Positions 1 to 7,649 of a stretch of 23,184 nt of DNA are shown one piece after another; position 1 is the first letter of the stretch; the number at the start of each line of letters is the position of its first letter. Both the position numbers and the translations under genes were made by a program. The DNA is from Bacteroidales bacterium. Lineage in GTDB: Bacteria; Bacteroidota; Bacteroidia; Bacteroidales; UBA932. The stretch spans positions 1-23,184 of the forward strand of contig JALOCI010000043.1 in the NCBI GenBank assembly GCA_023227835.1, written 5' to 3'. A model generated the notes under the pieces. That model was not told where the DNA came from, searched no databases, and was given only the letters and a program-made list of their open reading frames with translations.

Positions 1-513
1 ACTCTCGAGCTGTGTTCTTACAGTCGAGTCCAGCCTGTAGTCGCCGATTTCAAAGACAAAACCGCCAATGATTTCCGGATCAACCATCTTATTTATAATA
101 ACAGGCCCGCGGGTCCTGTATGTTACAATTCTTCTTATTTTCTCCTCAATGTCGTGAGAGACAGGAATTGAGGTAATCAGCTCGCAGATTGTAATGTTAT
201 GATGTGTATTGTGCAGCTGTTGGTATATCTGGCATATAGACTTAAGAAGAGCCTCTCTCTCTTTGGCAAGGGTGAGTTTTATAAAATTGATGAATTCGTC
301 AGGTATATCACTACCGGAGGCCGTTAACAGAAGAGTAAGCTTTTCTTTTATTTGAGTTGCCGGAGACAAAAGAGCACTTTCAAGTTCCGGTACTTCACGG
401 AATGATTTTGACAGCCTTAAGACGCTGTCATAGACAGCATCTTCAGTACCTCTTTCAAGCGCATGGTTTAGTAAGGCACGCGCATATCTTGTAGATATGA
501 TGCCAATGTTCAT
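1..513 (-). CDS. atpH: F1F0 ATP synthase subunit delta (partial, 3' end off the window)
   Basis: Delta subunit (OSCP equivalent) of the F-type ATP synthase, which ties the top of the F1 head to the peripheral stalk. The reading frame opens with ATG at 513 (MNIGIISTRYARALLNHALE), the family's usual start with the conserved YARAL segment. It stays open to the left edge, so about 171 codons are present and the stop lies outside. Late in the visible part, the segment reading PEIIGGFVFEIGDYRLDSTV matches the conserved C-terminal delta motif (GGF...D...DSTV), so only a few residues are missing. It starts immediately after the atpF stop with no spacer, which indicates translational coupling. atpA and atpG would be expected next, beyond the edge. 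Confidence 0.93.
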   Translation of the reverse strand, partial: MNIGIISTRYARALLNHALERGTEDAVYDSVLRLSKSFREVPELESALLSPATQIKEKLTLLLTASGSDIPDEFINFIKLTLAKEREALLKSICQIYQQLHNTHHNITICELITSIPVSHDIEEKIRRIVTYRTRGPVIINKMVDPEIIGGFVFEIGDYRLDSTVRTQLES

Positions 514-1014
514 CTAAGATTTTATACTAGTTGTTTCCTTGATGTATTTTTCTATCAAATCCATGTGGGCATCATTGCCCTCAAGTTCTTTACGTATGAC
601 CTTGCCGGCAATATTCACAGAGAGTTCGGCTACCTGATTGCGAATCATCTTCATTGATTTTTCACGTTCTTGCTCAATCTCCTTTTTTGCATCATCTATC
701 AGCTTTGAAGTTAACTTCCCCGCCTCCTCCTTGGCTGAATTGATTATACTGTCACGAAACGTATGTGCTTCATGCAGAATTTTAGTCTGCTCGGCACGGG
801 CAGACGCAATAATAGCATCACTCTCTCTTTTCAGCTCTTCAATCTTGTCATTAGCTGCCTTGGCAGCATCAAGAGATTGCTGTATATATGCGCGTCTCTC
901 CTCAACCATCTTCACAATAACAGGAAATCCGTATTTTGCAAGAAGGAAAAACACAGCTCCGAAAGAGAGCAGCATCCAGAACAGCAACCCTGCGTCAGGA
1001 GTCAATAGTGACAT
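514..1014 (-). CDS. atpF: F1F0 ATP synthase subunit b
   Basis: Membrane-anchored peripheral-stalk subunit b. I chose the ATG at 1014, giving 166 residues that begin MSLLTPDAGLLFWMLLSFG, the usual Bacteroidales start. The frame stays open 11 codons further upstream, but that stretch overlaps the end of atpE. One transmembrane helix covers about residues 8-30 (through FFLLAKYGFPVI). A long charged coiled coil follows from about 35 to 130, rich in Lys, Glu and Ala, as expected for the stalk dimer. The C-terminal part (VAELSVNIAGKVIRKEL) matches the conserved delta-binding region. It lies between atpE and atpH in the standard order. Confidence 0.95.
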   Translation of the reverse strand: MSLLTPDAGLLFWMLLSFGAVFFLLAKYGFPVIVKMVEERRAYIQQSLDAAKAANDKIEELKRESDAIIASARAEQTKILHEAHTFRDSIINSAKEEAGKLTSKLIDDAKKEIEQEREKSMKMIRNQVAELSVNIAGKVIRKELEGNDAHMDLIEKYIKETTSIKS

Positions 1015-1024
1015 CTTATTCTTG

Positions 1025-1270
1025 TTAAATGGCCAGGAAGCAGACAACTATAGCGAAGAGGCATGCCCCTTCCACCAAAGCCGCTGCAATAATCATCGTC
1101 ATTCTTATATCACCGGTTGATTCAGGCTGGCGTGCAATTGCGTCCATTGCATTCCCTCCGATTTTACCTATTCCGATGCCTGCGCCTATGGCAGCCAGCC
1201 CTGCGCCTATGGCAGCACCCATTGTCCCAATGTGTGTTGCAGTTACTTCAAGTAATGTAAATAGAGCCAT
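1025..1270 (-). CDS. atpE: F1F0 ATP synthase subunit c
   Basis: Proteolipid c subunit that forms the membrane rotor ring. It is 81 residues with two transmembrane helices. The first is Gly/Ala-rich (about 13-38, GAGLAAIGAGIGIGKIGG) and allows tight ring packing. The polar loop ARQPE (46-50) contacts the F1 stalk. The second helix carries the ion-binding carboxylate Glu67 in LVEGACLFA. The residues after Glu67 are Gly-Ala rather than the Ser/Thr of sodium-specific rings such as Ilyobacter, so proton coupling is the more likely reading. That is an inference from one motif. Spacing is 10 bp to atpF and 23 bp from atpB. Confidence 0.96.
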   Translation of the reverse strand: MALFTLLEVTATHIGTMGAAIGAGLAAIGAGIGIGKIGGNAMDAIARQPESTGDIRMTMIIAAALVEGACLFAIVVCFLAI

Positions 1271-1293
1271 ATATTTTATTTTAAATTAAATAT

Positions 1294-2349
1294 TTAACAT
1301 GTTCCGACTTTTTTTCTTCCGACTTGTGAAAGTCCTATAAATATTGCTGACAGCATTGTGAAAACATACGCCTGTATATAGGCAACCAGGAGTTCCAGGC
1401 AGTTCATGAAGATGCTTAATATTACAGATATCACTGTCATGCTTGTGTTAACCGCCGGACCCATTGCCACCGTTATGAATATCAGCACTGTTAATGACAA
1501 AATTATAGCATGTCCTGCCATAATATTGGCAAACAGACGTATCATAAGGGCAAAAGGTTTCGAAAACACACTGAAGATTTCTATCAAAGGCATTAACGGT
1601 AGTGGAACCTTCATCCACAAAGGAACATCCGGCCAGACAGTCTCTTTCCAGTATTGCTTGGTACCGGAAATATTTACAACGAAAAATGTGCACAGAGCCA
1701 GTACCATTGTCACGGCAATATTTCCGGTTGTGTTGGCCCCGCCCGGGAACAAAGGAATCAGACCCATGACATTGTTGATGAATATGAAGAAGAATGCCGT
1801 AAGAAGATATGGGGCAAATTTTTTATAGTTTTCTCCGATAGATGGTTTTATGACATTATCATTGATATCCATAATGAAAATCTCCATCGCCCCTACAAAG
1901 CCGGTCGGCGGTGTCATGGGCTTTCTCCGGTACCATCGGGCAACTATTAGTATTAATATAGTTAGTATAAGACTGTTAATTACAAGAGCTAAAGCGCTTT
2001 TAGTCAATGAAATGTCAATCGGCCTTGATATTTCTCCATTTTGCCCTATTTCTACAACTTTGCCCGAAAACTCACCGTTATCTGCAATTTTGAAGTTATT
2101 ATAGAGAGCACCATTTTCAACCTTAGAAGAGAGAAAAACGTTTAATCTCCACGACTTGTCAATAACTATTATGGGAAGTGGAACTGTTATATGTTTCTGC
2201 CCCCAGGTTGTAATGTGCCATTCGTAAGAGTCACTTATATGCGAAAAAATAATTTGCTTCGCATCAATCTCTTTTCCGAAAAGATGGCACGGAAGAACAA
2301 CAATTGCCGCCAGTAGAAGAATTGCAATATGTCTAACTCTTTTTCTCAT
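1294..2349 (-). CDS. atpB: F1F0 ATP synthase subunit a
   Basis: Stator subunit a, forming the ion half-channels against the c-ring. I chose the ATG at 2349 (351 residues, MRKRVRHIAILLLAAIVVLP); an in-frame TTG 16 codons upstream lies inside the preceding gene. As usual in Bacteroidota, the protein has an N-terminal signal-like hydrophobic segment (7-24). An extra periplasmic domain (about 25-115, containing SYEWHITTWG) precedes the standard five-helix core. The essential arginine is Arg271 in PFALMIRLFANIMAGH. TM segments fall near 119-139, 180-200, 210-228, 250-300 and the C-terminus. The start overlaps the end of the small membrane-protein gene by 17 bp, which suggests translational coupling. 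Confidence 0.95.
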   Translation of the reverse strand: MRKRVRHIAILLLAAIVVLPCHLFGKEIDAKQIIFSHISDSYEWHITTWGQKHITVPLPIIVIDKSWRLNVFLSSKVENGALYNNFKIADNGEFSGKVVEIGQNGEISRPIDISLTKSALALVINSLILTILILIVARWYRRKPMTPPTGFVGAMEIFIMDINDNVIKPSIGENYKKFAPYLLTAFFFIFINNVMGLIPLFPGGANTTGNIAVTMVLALCTFFVVNISGTKQYWKETVWPDVPLWMKVPLPLMPLIEIFSVFSKPFALMIRLFANIMAGHAIILSLTVLIFITVAMGPAVNTSMTVISVILSIFMNCLELLVAYIQAYVFTMLSAIFIGLSQVGRKKVGTC

Positions 2350-2734
2350 TCTTGATTGATAATTCGAATTTGAAATACAGGTATGTCTCAATCGCAAGGT
2401 AAAGGAAATAGAAAACGGAAATTATGATAGTGAATTCGTCATCTTTCTCATCAATGTAAAGATTATATAACAAGACACACAAGATTGTAAGTAATAGTTT
2501 GATTCCCCTCATCATCATATATGCGTGGATCATCCTTGAGGGATTCTTTTCCCTGAAATGACGCAATGATATGTAGAGGATAACTGCTATTATCGAATAG
2601 TATGATGGTATTACAGGATACCAGCTGAAATAGTGCTCTGGTATAAAGTAGTATAAAATCAAACCTACAACTATTCCAAACGCCACATAGCCAATTAGGA
2701 GTATTTTCAGATACTTGTGATTCAGATTTTCCAT
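2333..2734 (-). CDS. Small membrane protein of the ATP synthase operon (AtpI-like position)
   Basis: I do not recognise this as a named family. It encodes 133 residues from the ATG at 2734 (MENLNHKYLKILLIGYVAFG). An in-frame start 8 codons upstream would overlap atpC. Four hydrophobic segments are visible, at about 8-30, 41-58, 70-92 and 100-120. The C-terminus is short and basic (FELSIKNEKKS). It sits between atpC and atpB, where Bacteroidales ATP synthase operons usually carry an unnamed membrane protein. By position and topology it may act like AtpI/UncI, the c-ring assembly helper, but no diagnostic motif is visible. The role is inferred from context only. Confidence 0.75.
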   Translation of the reverse strand: MENLNHKYLKILLIGYVAFGIVVGLILYYFIPEHYFSWYPVIPSYYSIIAVILYISLRHFREKNPSRMIHAYMMMRGIKLLLTILCVLLYNLYIDEKDDEFTIIISVFYFLYLAIETYLYFKFELSIKNEKKS

Positions 2735-2745
2735 AATACCTATCT

Positions 2746-2988
2746 TTAATTTATACAAATCGTCACTGAATTTTTCAGGACTTTGACATAGCCGCTTTCA
2801 GGTACATCAAAAACTTTCTCAACAGCAACATCGGTAGTTCTGACTGTTATTTTTCCGGGATCAAGTAATGAAATAATAGGAGCATGGTTATCCAGAATAG
2901 TGAATAACCCCTTCCTCCCGGGAACAGTAACAGAAGAGACATCGCCTTTAAAAAGGCTTTTATCAGGAGTATATATAGAAAGCTTCAT
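2746..2988 (-). CDS. atpC: F1F0 ATP synthase subunit epsilon (short form)
   Basis: Epsilon subunit of the central stalk. I chose the ATG at 2988 (80 residues); the codon before it is an in-frame TTG. The sequence MKLSIYTPDKSLFKGDVSSV and the motif GRKGLFTILDNHAPIISLL are the conserved N-terminal beta-sandwich. The protein stops right after this domain. The two-helix C-terminal domain, which inhibits ATP hydrolysis in longer epsilons (about 130-140 residues), is absent. This short form is normal for Bacteroidales and is not a truncation of this copy. It lies 12 bp after atpD. Confidence 0.93.
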   Translation of the reverse strand: MKLSIYTPDKSLFKGDVSSVTVPGRKGLFTILDNHAPIISLLDPGKITVRTTDVAVEKVFDVPESGYVKVLKNSVTICIN

Positions 2989-2999
2989 CAATTCTTATA

Positions 3000-4514
3000 C
3001 TATACTTGTTTGAGCATGTTTTCGCCTTTCCGGATAGCCTCCTCTATCGTCCCGACATTCAGGAAAGCTTGTTCCGGAAGGTTGTCTACCTCTCCGTCGA
3101 GAATCATCTTGAATCCCTTGATAGTATCCTCGATAGGGACCATTTCACCCTTGATTCCGGTATATTGCTCAGCTACGGAGAAAGGTTGTGATAGAAAACG
3201 CTGGACTCTCCTTGCCCTGTTTACTATTGTTTTGTCCTCATCAGACAATTCCTCCATGCCAAGGATTGATATAATATCCTGCAACTCCTTGTTTCTTTGC
3301 AGTATTTGTTTTACTCTCTGGGCTGTTTCATAATGCTCGTCCCCGACTATAAGAGGGTCAAGAATTCTTGATGTAGATTCAAGGGGATCAACAGCAGGGT
3401 ATATTCCTAACTCTGCAATCTTTCTGCTGAGGACGGTTGTAGCGTCAAGGTGAGAGAAAGTTGTGGAAGGTGCAGGGTCTGTAAGGTCGTCAGCAGGTAC
3501 ATAAACCGCCTGGATGGAAGTTATGGATCCTTTTTTTGTAGATGCTATCCTCTCCTGCATCGTACCCATCTCGGTTGCAAGAGTCGGTTGGTAGCCCACT
3601 GCAGAAGGCATCCTGCCAAGAAGTGCAGAAACTTCTGATCCTGCCTGAGTAAACCTGAATATATTATCGATAAAAAAGAGAATGTCGTTCGCTTCTGTAC
3701 CGGAGTCCCTGAAAGATTCTGCAACAGAGAGTCCTGATAGAGCGACACTGGAACGGGCTCCAGGAGGTTCGTTCATCTGACCGAAAACTAATGTGGCCTG
3801 TGATTTTTCCAGTTCATTCCTGTCAATCTTAGAGAGATCCCAGTTTCCCTCCAGCATGTTTTTGAGAAACTCTTCACCATAACGTATTACGCCGGATTCA
3901 ATCATCTCCCGGAGCAGATCATTACCCTCCCTTGTCCGTTCGCCGACCCCTGCAAATACCGAGAATCCGTTATGTTTTTTAGCGATGTTGTTGATGAGTT
4001 CCATGATTATTACGGTTTTGCCTACTCCGGCCCCCCCGAATAATCCAATCTTACCTCCTTTCAAATATGGTTCAAGAAGATCAATAACCTTTATTCCTGT
4101 AAATAGAACCTCCTTACTGGTTACAAGCTCGTCAAATCTCGGAGGTTCCCGGTGAATCGGGTATGAACCCTCCATTTGAAGCTTCCCGAGACCATCTATG
4201 GATTCTCCGACGACATTCATCAGTCGACCTTTTATTTGTGTACCGACAGGCATGTGTATTGTCATACCCGAAGCTGTTGCTTTCATGCCTCGTTTAAGAC
4301 CATCTGTTGAATCCATAGCAACACATCTGACTGTTTTATCTCCGATATGCTGCTGTACTTCAACAGTTAGTATATTGCCTTCAGGTCTTTCAATGCTAAT
4401 TGCATCATGTATGGAAGGTAGTGTTACAGATTCGTCCGGGTCCTCTTTTTCAAAATTGATGTCCACAACCGGACCTATGACCTGAGAGATTTTCCCCTCT
4501 GTTTTTAATGCCAT
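3000..4514 (-). CDS. atpD: F1F0 ATP synthase subunit beta
   Basis: Catalytic beta subunit of F1, 504 residues. The N-terminal beta barrel (1-90) is followed by the nucleotide-binding domain. The Walker A P-loop GGAGVGKT is at 160-167, and the GERTREG loop at 191-197 carries the catalytic Glu192. The FGQMNEPPGAR and LLGRMPSAVGYQPTL segments are also present. A short insertion before FGQMNEPPGAR (GNWDLSKIDRNELEKS) is typical of Bacteroidota beta subunits. The C-terminal DELSDE-type helical segment appears as GMEELSDEDKTIV. It is the first gene of the operon; 67 bp separate it from the upstream sulfur/Hdr operon on the same strand, and that gap holds a promoter. Confidence 0.98.
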   Translation of the reverse strand: MALKTEGKISQVIGPVVDINFEKEDPDESVTLPSIHDAISIERPEGNILTVEVQQHIGDKTVRCVAMDSTDGLKRGMKATASGMTIHMPVGTQIKGRLMNVVGESIDGLGKLQMEGSYPIHREPPRFDELVTSKEVLFTGIKVIDLLEPYLKGGKIGLFGGAGVGKTVIIMELINNIAKKHNGFSVFAGVGERTREGNDLLREMIESGVIRYGEEFLKNMLEGNWDLSKIDRNELEKSQATLVFGQMNEPPGARSSVALSGLSVAESFRDSGTEANDILFFIDNIFRFTQAGSEVSALLGRMPSAVGYQPTLATEMGTMQERIASTKKGSITSIQAVYVPADDLTDPAPSTTFSHLDATTVLSRKIAELGIYPAVDPLESTSRILDPLIVGDEHYETAQRVKQILQRNKELQDIISILGMEELSDEDKTIVNRARRVQRFLSQPFSVAEQYTGIKGEMVPIEDTIKGFKMILDGEVDNLPEQAFLNVGTIEEAIRKGENMLKQV

Positions 4515-4538
4515 ATTGGATGTGATTTAATAACACGC

Positions 4539-4575
4539 CAAAATTAGGAATAAAAACAATCGGTTATTAGCAAAA
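4539..4575 (-). promoter_or_regulatory. Promoter of the atp operon (Bacteroidota type)
   Basis: Read on the minus strand, a perfect -7 element TAATTTTG lies at 4546-4539, and a TTTTG at 4575-4571 can serve as the -33 box. The spacer is 24 nt, longer than the usual 17-21, so the -33 assignment is weaker than the -7. Transcription would start about 20-25 nt before atpD. Read-through from the Hdr/Qmo-like operon is also possible, because no terminator hairpin is visible in the 67-bp gap. Confidence 0.6.
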
Positions 4576-4581
4576 GTGTAA

Positions 4582-5628
4582 TTAATTACTTGTCAATTTT
4601 GAAAAATAGATGGCGAATGATCTGTATATGAAATGAGTCCATTTGCCGAAAGGAACTATTATCAGAGCCCATTGCGCAAGTATTGTGAGGTGAATCAAAT
4701 ATATCCAGAAATTATCATGTAATATATCTGTGTCAATAGCTATTCTTACAATAAAGGCAGTCAATCCCATCAAAAGCAACCATATAACAAATAGCCAGTC
4801 GGAAGGACGTGAGTGCCTGCTTATCTCTTTACTCTTTTTGATTCTTCCTGTCACAAAATCTGCAGTAACAATAAAAACAATAGCACTGACAATATATCCT
4901 CCAACTATAACATATAGGCTGTCTGTTCCGAACCAATCCAGAAAGACTGTAGTAAATAGAAGTGTAAGGTAGCCGATCACAAGTATAAAATGTTCAAACC
5001 ATCTTTTTCGGTTGTCATCACACCCGAGGGCCCTTTTTTGTGTGAACATATGTATGAACAGCTCCTTTAACGCAATAAAATATGCTTTAAAAGAAACTTT
5101 ATAACCGGGTTTTATGACGGTAAAATACCACATTCTTATAAGATTAGGCAGCAAAATGACGGCAAAAACACCGGATATTGCAGCCATCTCGAAATAATGG
5201 CCGTACTTCATGACAGCTTCCGGGTCAAAATTCATGAAAAAAGCAAAAAGAATTACCCCTGCTGCTACTGTGAGTAGAGCAATTACCGTGGCTTTCAAAG
5301 AAGTGAAAAGTAGTCCGGATATCCCTGTCCAGTCATAACGGGCAGTAAGCCATCTACGCAGAGACATCATGAGTTCTCCCGGATTGGCACTTCTTGGGCA
5401 ATTTGTAGAACACTCGCCGCAATAATAACATAACCAAGGCTTGAGTGAGGATAAAATCTCATCCTGGTTTCCGGTTGCACTATATCTTACCATCTCTCTT
5501 GGGAACTCTTCATCCTTTTTAGCCAGAGAGCATACTGATGTACAAGTTCCACAATTGTAGCACGCGTCGTAGTCAAATGCTCCGTATCTCTTGAGTTTTT
5601 TTCCGAATTTAGGATCTATCCTGGTCAT
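4582..5628 (-). CDS. HdrC/QmoC-like iron-sulfur protein with cytochrome b-like membrane domain
   Basis: 348 residues joining a soluble HdrC-like domain to a membrane domain, the architecture of QmoC and DsrM/HdrE-type quinone-linked subunits. Two cluster motifs are seen: C23-x2-C26-x2-C29-x3-C33, and C67-x2-C70-x2-C73-x3-C77-P, each fitting a [4Fe-4S] cluster. Six hydrophobic helices follow, at about 107-131, 147-167, 213-236, 237-260, 280-300 and 312-335. Histidines at the helix borders (KYGHYFE, RWFEHFIL, IYLIHLTI, KWTHFIY) could ligate heme b. The likely role is passing electrons between the cytoplasmic Hdr-like proteins of this operon and membrane (mena)quinone. The start overlaps the preceding gene by 4 bp (ATGA). 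The QmoC-like call is firm as architecture; substrate and direction are inferred. Confidence 0.85.
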   Translation of the reverse strand: MTRIDPKFGKKLKRYGAFDYDACYNCGTCTSVCSLAKKDEEFPREMVRYSATGNQDEILSSLKPWLCYYCGECSTNCPRSANPGELMMSLRRWLTARYDWTGISGLLFTSLKATVIALLTVAAGVILFAFFMNFDPEAVMKYGHYFEMAAISGVFAVILLPNLIRMWYFTVIKPGYKVSFKAYFIALKELFIHMFTQKRALGCDDNRKRWFEHFILVIGYLTLLFTTVFLDWFGTDSLYVIVGGYIVSAIVFIVTADFVTGRIKKSKEISRHSRPSDWLFVIWLLLMGLTAFIVRIAIDTDILHDNFWIYLIHLTILAQWALIIVPFGKWTHFIYRSFAIYFSKLTSN

Positions 5629-5906
5629 TGCCTCTTAATTTTGTAGTTATAATATTCATCCATGTCATCTATGTTCCCTGTCTCCACAAACCCGAACTTT
5701 ACAAGAGAGAGAAGATAGTATACAACTTCATCTTTAGGCATCCCGGTCCTATCACATAACTGGGCTACTGTGAGGTCCTCCTTCTCCAGCTCTTGTAGAA
5801 TTGTTCGTTTAATCCTGTTGAACTCTTTCAGATTGTTCTTCGCCGCATCGGATACTTTCCATTTCTCTCTGCGGATCTTTACCGTTTCTCTTGTAGCTTT
5901 TTCCAT
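5625..5906 (-). CDS. Small winged-helix-like protein within the Hdr/Qmo-like operon
   Basis: 93 residues from the ATG at 5906 (MEKATRETVKIRREKWKVSD); an in-frame TTG five codons upstream would overlap the preceding gene. The N-terminal third is basic and helical. The rest reads as a compact winged helix: a helix (RIKRTILQELEKEDLT), a helix-turn-helix (VAQLCDRTGMPKDEVVYYLLSLVKFG) and a short wing (FVETGNIDDMDEYYNYKIK). Such folds usually bind DNA. Its position inside an electron-transfer operon, coupled by 4 bp to the membrane subunit and 4 bp from the HdrA-like gene, also allows a structural or assembly role. No metal-binding cysteine cluster is present (one Cys only). Function unknown. Confidence 0.7.
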   Translation of the reverse strand: MEKATRETVKIRREKWKVSDAAKNNLKEFNRIKRTILQELEKEDLTVAQLCDRTGMPKDEVVYYLLSLVKFGFVETGNIDDMDEYYNYKIKRQ

Positions 5907-5910
5907 AATA

Positions 5911-7641
5911 TCAATTAGCAAGTATCTCTATCATGCTCTCAATCTCGTTATTTGTAAATGATGTCAGTTCGATAGAATCTGAATCGCAGACAGGGAGGCA
6001 CATCCCGCAACCTTTACAAGTCGTTTTATTCACAATTGCGACCACCTTGCCATCCTCTTCGCTCTTGCTTATGGCATTGTATGGACAGGCTTCACTGCAT
6101 GCCCCGCACCATTCGCAGGTTTTAACATCTGTATATGCAACTATAGGTGAAAGCTCCAGCTCTCCTTTACTTACAAAAGAGTGCGTTTTTACTGCAGCAG
6201 AAAGAGCAGAGTTTACCGATTCCATTACACCTTTAGGACCCTGGCATGTGCCTGCAATTGTAATCCCGTCTATTACAGTCTCCACCGGGCGGAGCTTCAT
6301 GTGAATCTCATTAAAGAAGTTATCACGCCCTCTTGGAAGTTTCAGAAGTGAACCTACCGATTTATCACTGTCAGGGACCATTCCTGTAACCAGAACAACT
6401 AAATCAACCGCGGCCTCTATCTCTTTTTTTGCAGAGAGTATATCCTTTGCCTTTATTAAGGTGACTCCCTTTTCAGAACTGACTACAGGTTCATCTTTGT
6501 CGGGGAATTGTATGAAAATATCGCCGGAACGGCTTGCTTCGGCATATTTCAGTTCTTGAGAGCCGTATGTTCTGACACCTTTGGTGAAGTGATAAACCTG
6601 TACATCTCCGAATCTCTCCTTGATATCCAAAGAACTTTGAATTGCCGCAGAACAACAGTATCTTGAGCAGTACTTGTTCTCACCTTTAATCTGACGGCTT
6701 CCGACACAATAGATAAAAGCGATGTCGCGGATTTTTCTGTTTTTGAATACCAGCTCCTTTCCCTCCTTGCCATTTTTGATCAAATCCCTGAATTCAGGGA
6801 GAGTTATCACATTATCAATCTCTTTATATCCGTATTCTCCCTCGGATGGGGTATATGATTCAAACCCGGTTGCAACGAGTATTGAACCGACATTGATTTC
6901 ACGTTCTGAAACAGCCGGTTCTCCCGTTTCTATGTTATCCTGAAGTCTGATTCTGAAATCTCCGATATTACCGCTGCACTCTTTTATTTTTGTACTCGTA
7001 AGGAGTGTGATTCTATCTTCGTTTTTGACCTCTTCGTTAAGCCTTGCAATCATATCTTCTCCGGTTATGTTGCCGGGAAAAACTTTCCCCAAAGAGGCTA
7101 ATTTACCTCCTATCTTGTTCTCCCTTTCAATCAGATAAACATTGTCACCCATATTTGAGAGAGCAATCGAAGCCTTGATTCCGGCAACTCCTGCACCGAT
7201 AATGGCGACTGATTTCTGAGATTTAATTCTTGTAGGTTCAAGGGATTTGGCGAACCTCGCTTTTGCAATTGCAGCCTTGACAAGGTGAATGGCCTTCTCG
7301 GTAGCCCCTTGCTTATTGCCCGAGTGAGCCCAGGATGCCTGCTCCCGTATATTGGCATGAACGTAGTTGTATTTGTTTAATCCGGCCCTTTCACTCACTG
7401 AACGGAAAGTGGTAAGGTGCAGCTTTGGAGAACAGGATGCCACAACAATTCCGCTGAGATTGTTCTCTTGTATGTCTTTTTCCATCTCTTTCTGATTGGA
7501 ATCACCGCATGCAAACATTGTTGTCCGTGCAAGCAGGACGCAGTCCTCGTCCTTGACCGCCTCTCTTACTTTTTCTATGTCGACGTAATCAGAAATATTG
7601 CCTCCGCAGGCACATATATAGACTCCTAATTTCTTATCCAT
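5911..7641 (-). CDS. HdrA-like flavin/iron-sulfur protein, full HdrA architecture (QmoB-like without MvhD domain)
   Basis: 576 residues. The N-terminal HdrA domain has YICACGGNISDYVDIEKV with C10 and C12, further conserved cysteines near C45 and C70 (ASCSPKLHLTTFR), and NIREQASW. An FAD-binding Rossmann motif follows (G149-x-G151-x2-G154 in IIGAGVAGIKA), then the thioredoxin-reductase-like body including YCVGSRQIKGENKYCSRYCC. Two C-terminal ferredoxin clusters are at C509/C512/C515/C519 and C542/C545/C548/C552. QmoB of sulfate reducers combines an HdrA-type core with a C-terminal MvhD domain. Here the protein ends right after the ferredoxins, and an MvhD-like protein is encoded separately at 8944-9339. 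The reaction is likely FAD-mediated electron transfer between a cytoplasmic donor or acceptor and the membrane subunit. 8 bp from the upstream gene. Confidence 0.9.
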   Translation of the reverse strand: MDKKLGVYICACGGNISDYVDIEKVREAVKDEDCVLLARTTMFACGDSNQKEMEKDIQENNLSGIVVASCSPKLHLTTFRSVSERAGLNKYNYVHANIREQASWAHSGNKQGATEKAIHLVKAAIAKARFAKSLEPTRIKSQKSVAIIGAGVAGIKASIALSNMGDNVYLIERENKIGGKLASLGKVFPGNITGEDMIARLNEEVKNEDRITLLTSTKIKECSGNIGDFRIRLQDNIETGEPAVSEREINVGSILVATGFESYTPSEGEYGYKEIDNVITLPEFRDLIKNGKEGKELVFKNRKIRDIAFIYCVGSRQIKGENKYCSRYCCSAAIQSSLDIKERFGDVQVYHFTKGVRTYGSQELKYAEASRSGDIFIQFPDKDEPVVSSEKGVTLIKAKDILSAKKEIEAAVDLVVLVTGMVPDSDKSVGSLLKLPRGRDNFFNEIHMKLRPVETVIDGITIAGTCQGPKGVMESVNSALSAAVKTHSFVSKGELELSPIVAYTDVKTCEWCGACSEACPYNAISKSEEDGKVVAIVNKTTCKGCGMCLPVCDSDSIELTSFTNNEIESMIEILAN

Positions 7642-7649
7642 TTTGTCAA

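Noticed and set aside
638..1289. Plus-strand open frames opposite atpF and atpE
   Set aside because: They are antisense shadows of well-recognised ATP synthase genes and show no protein-like composition.
4521..4536. A TGTGA...AACAC stretch near the atp promoter as a second Crp-type site
   Set aside because: Only one half-site fits; the other matches TCACA poorly, so it is not reported as an operator.
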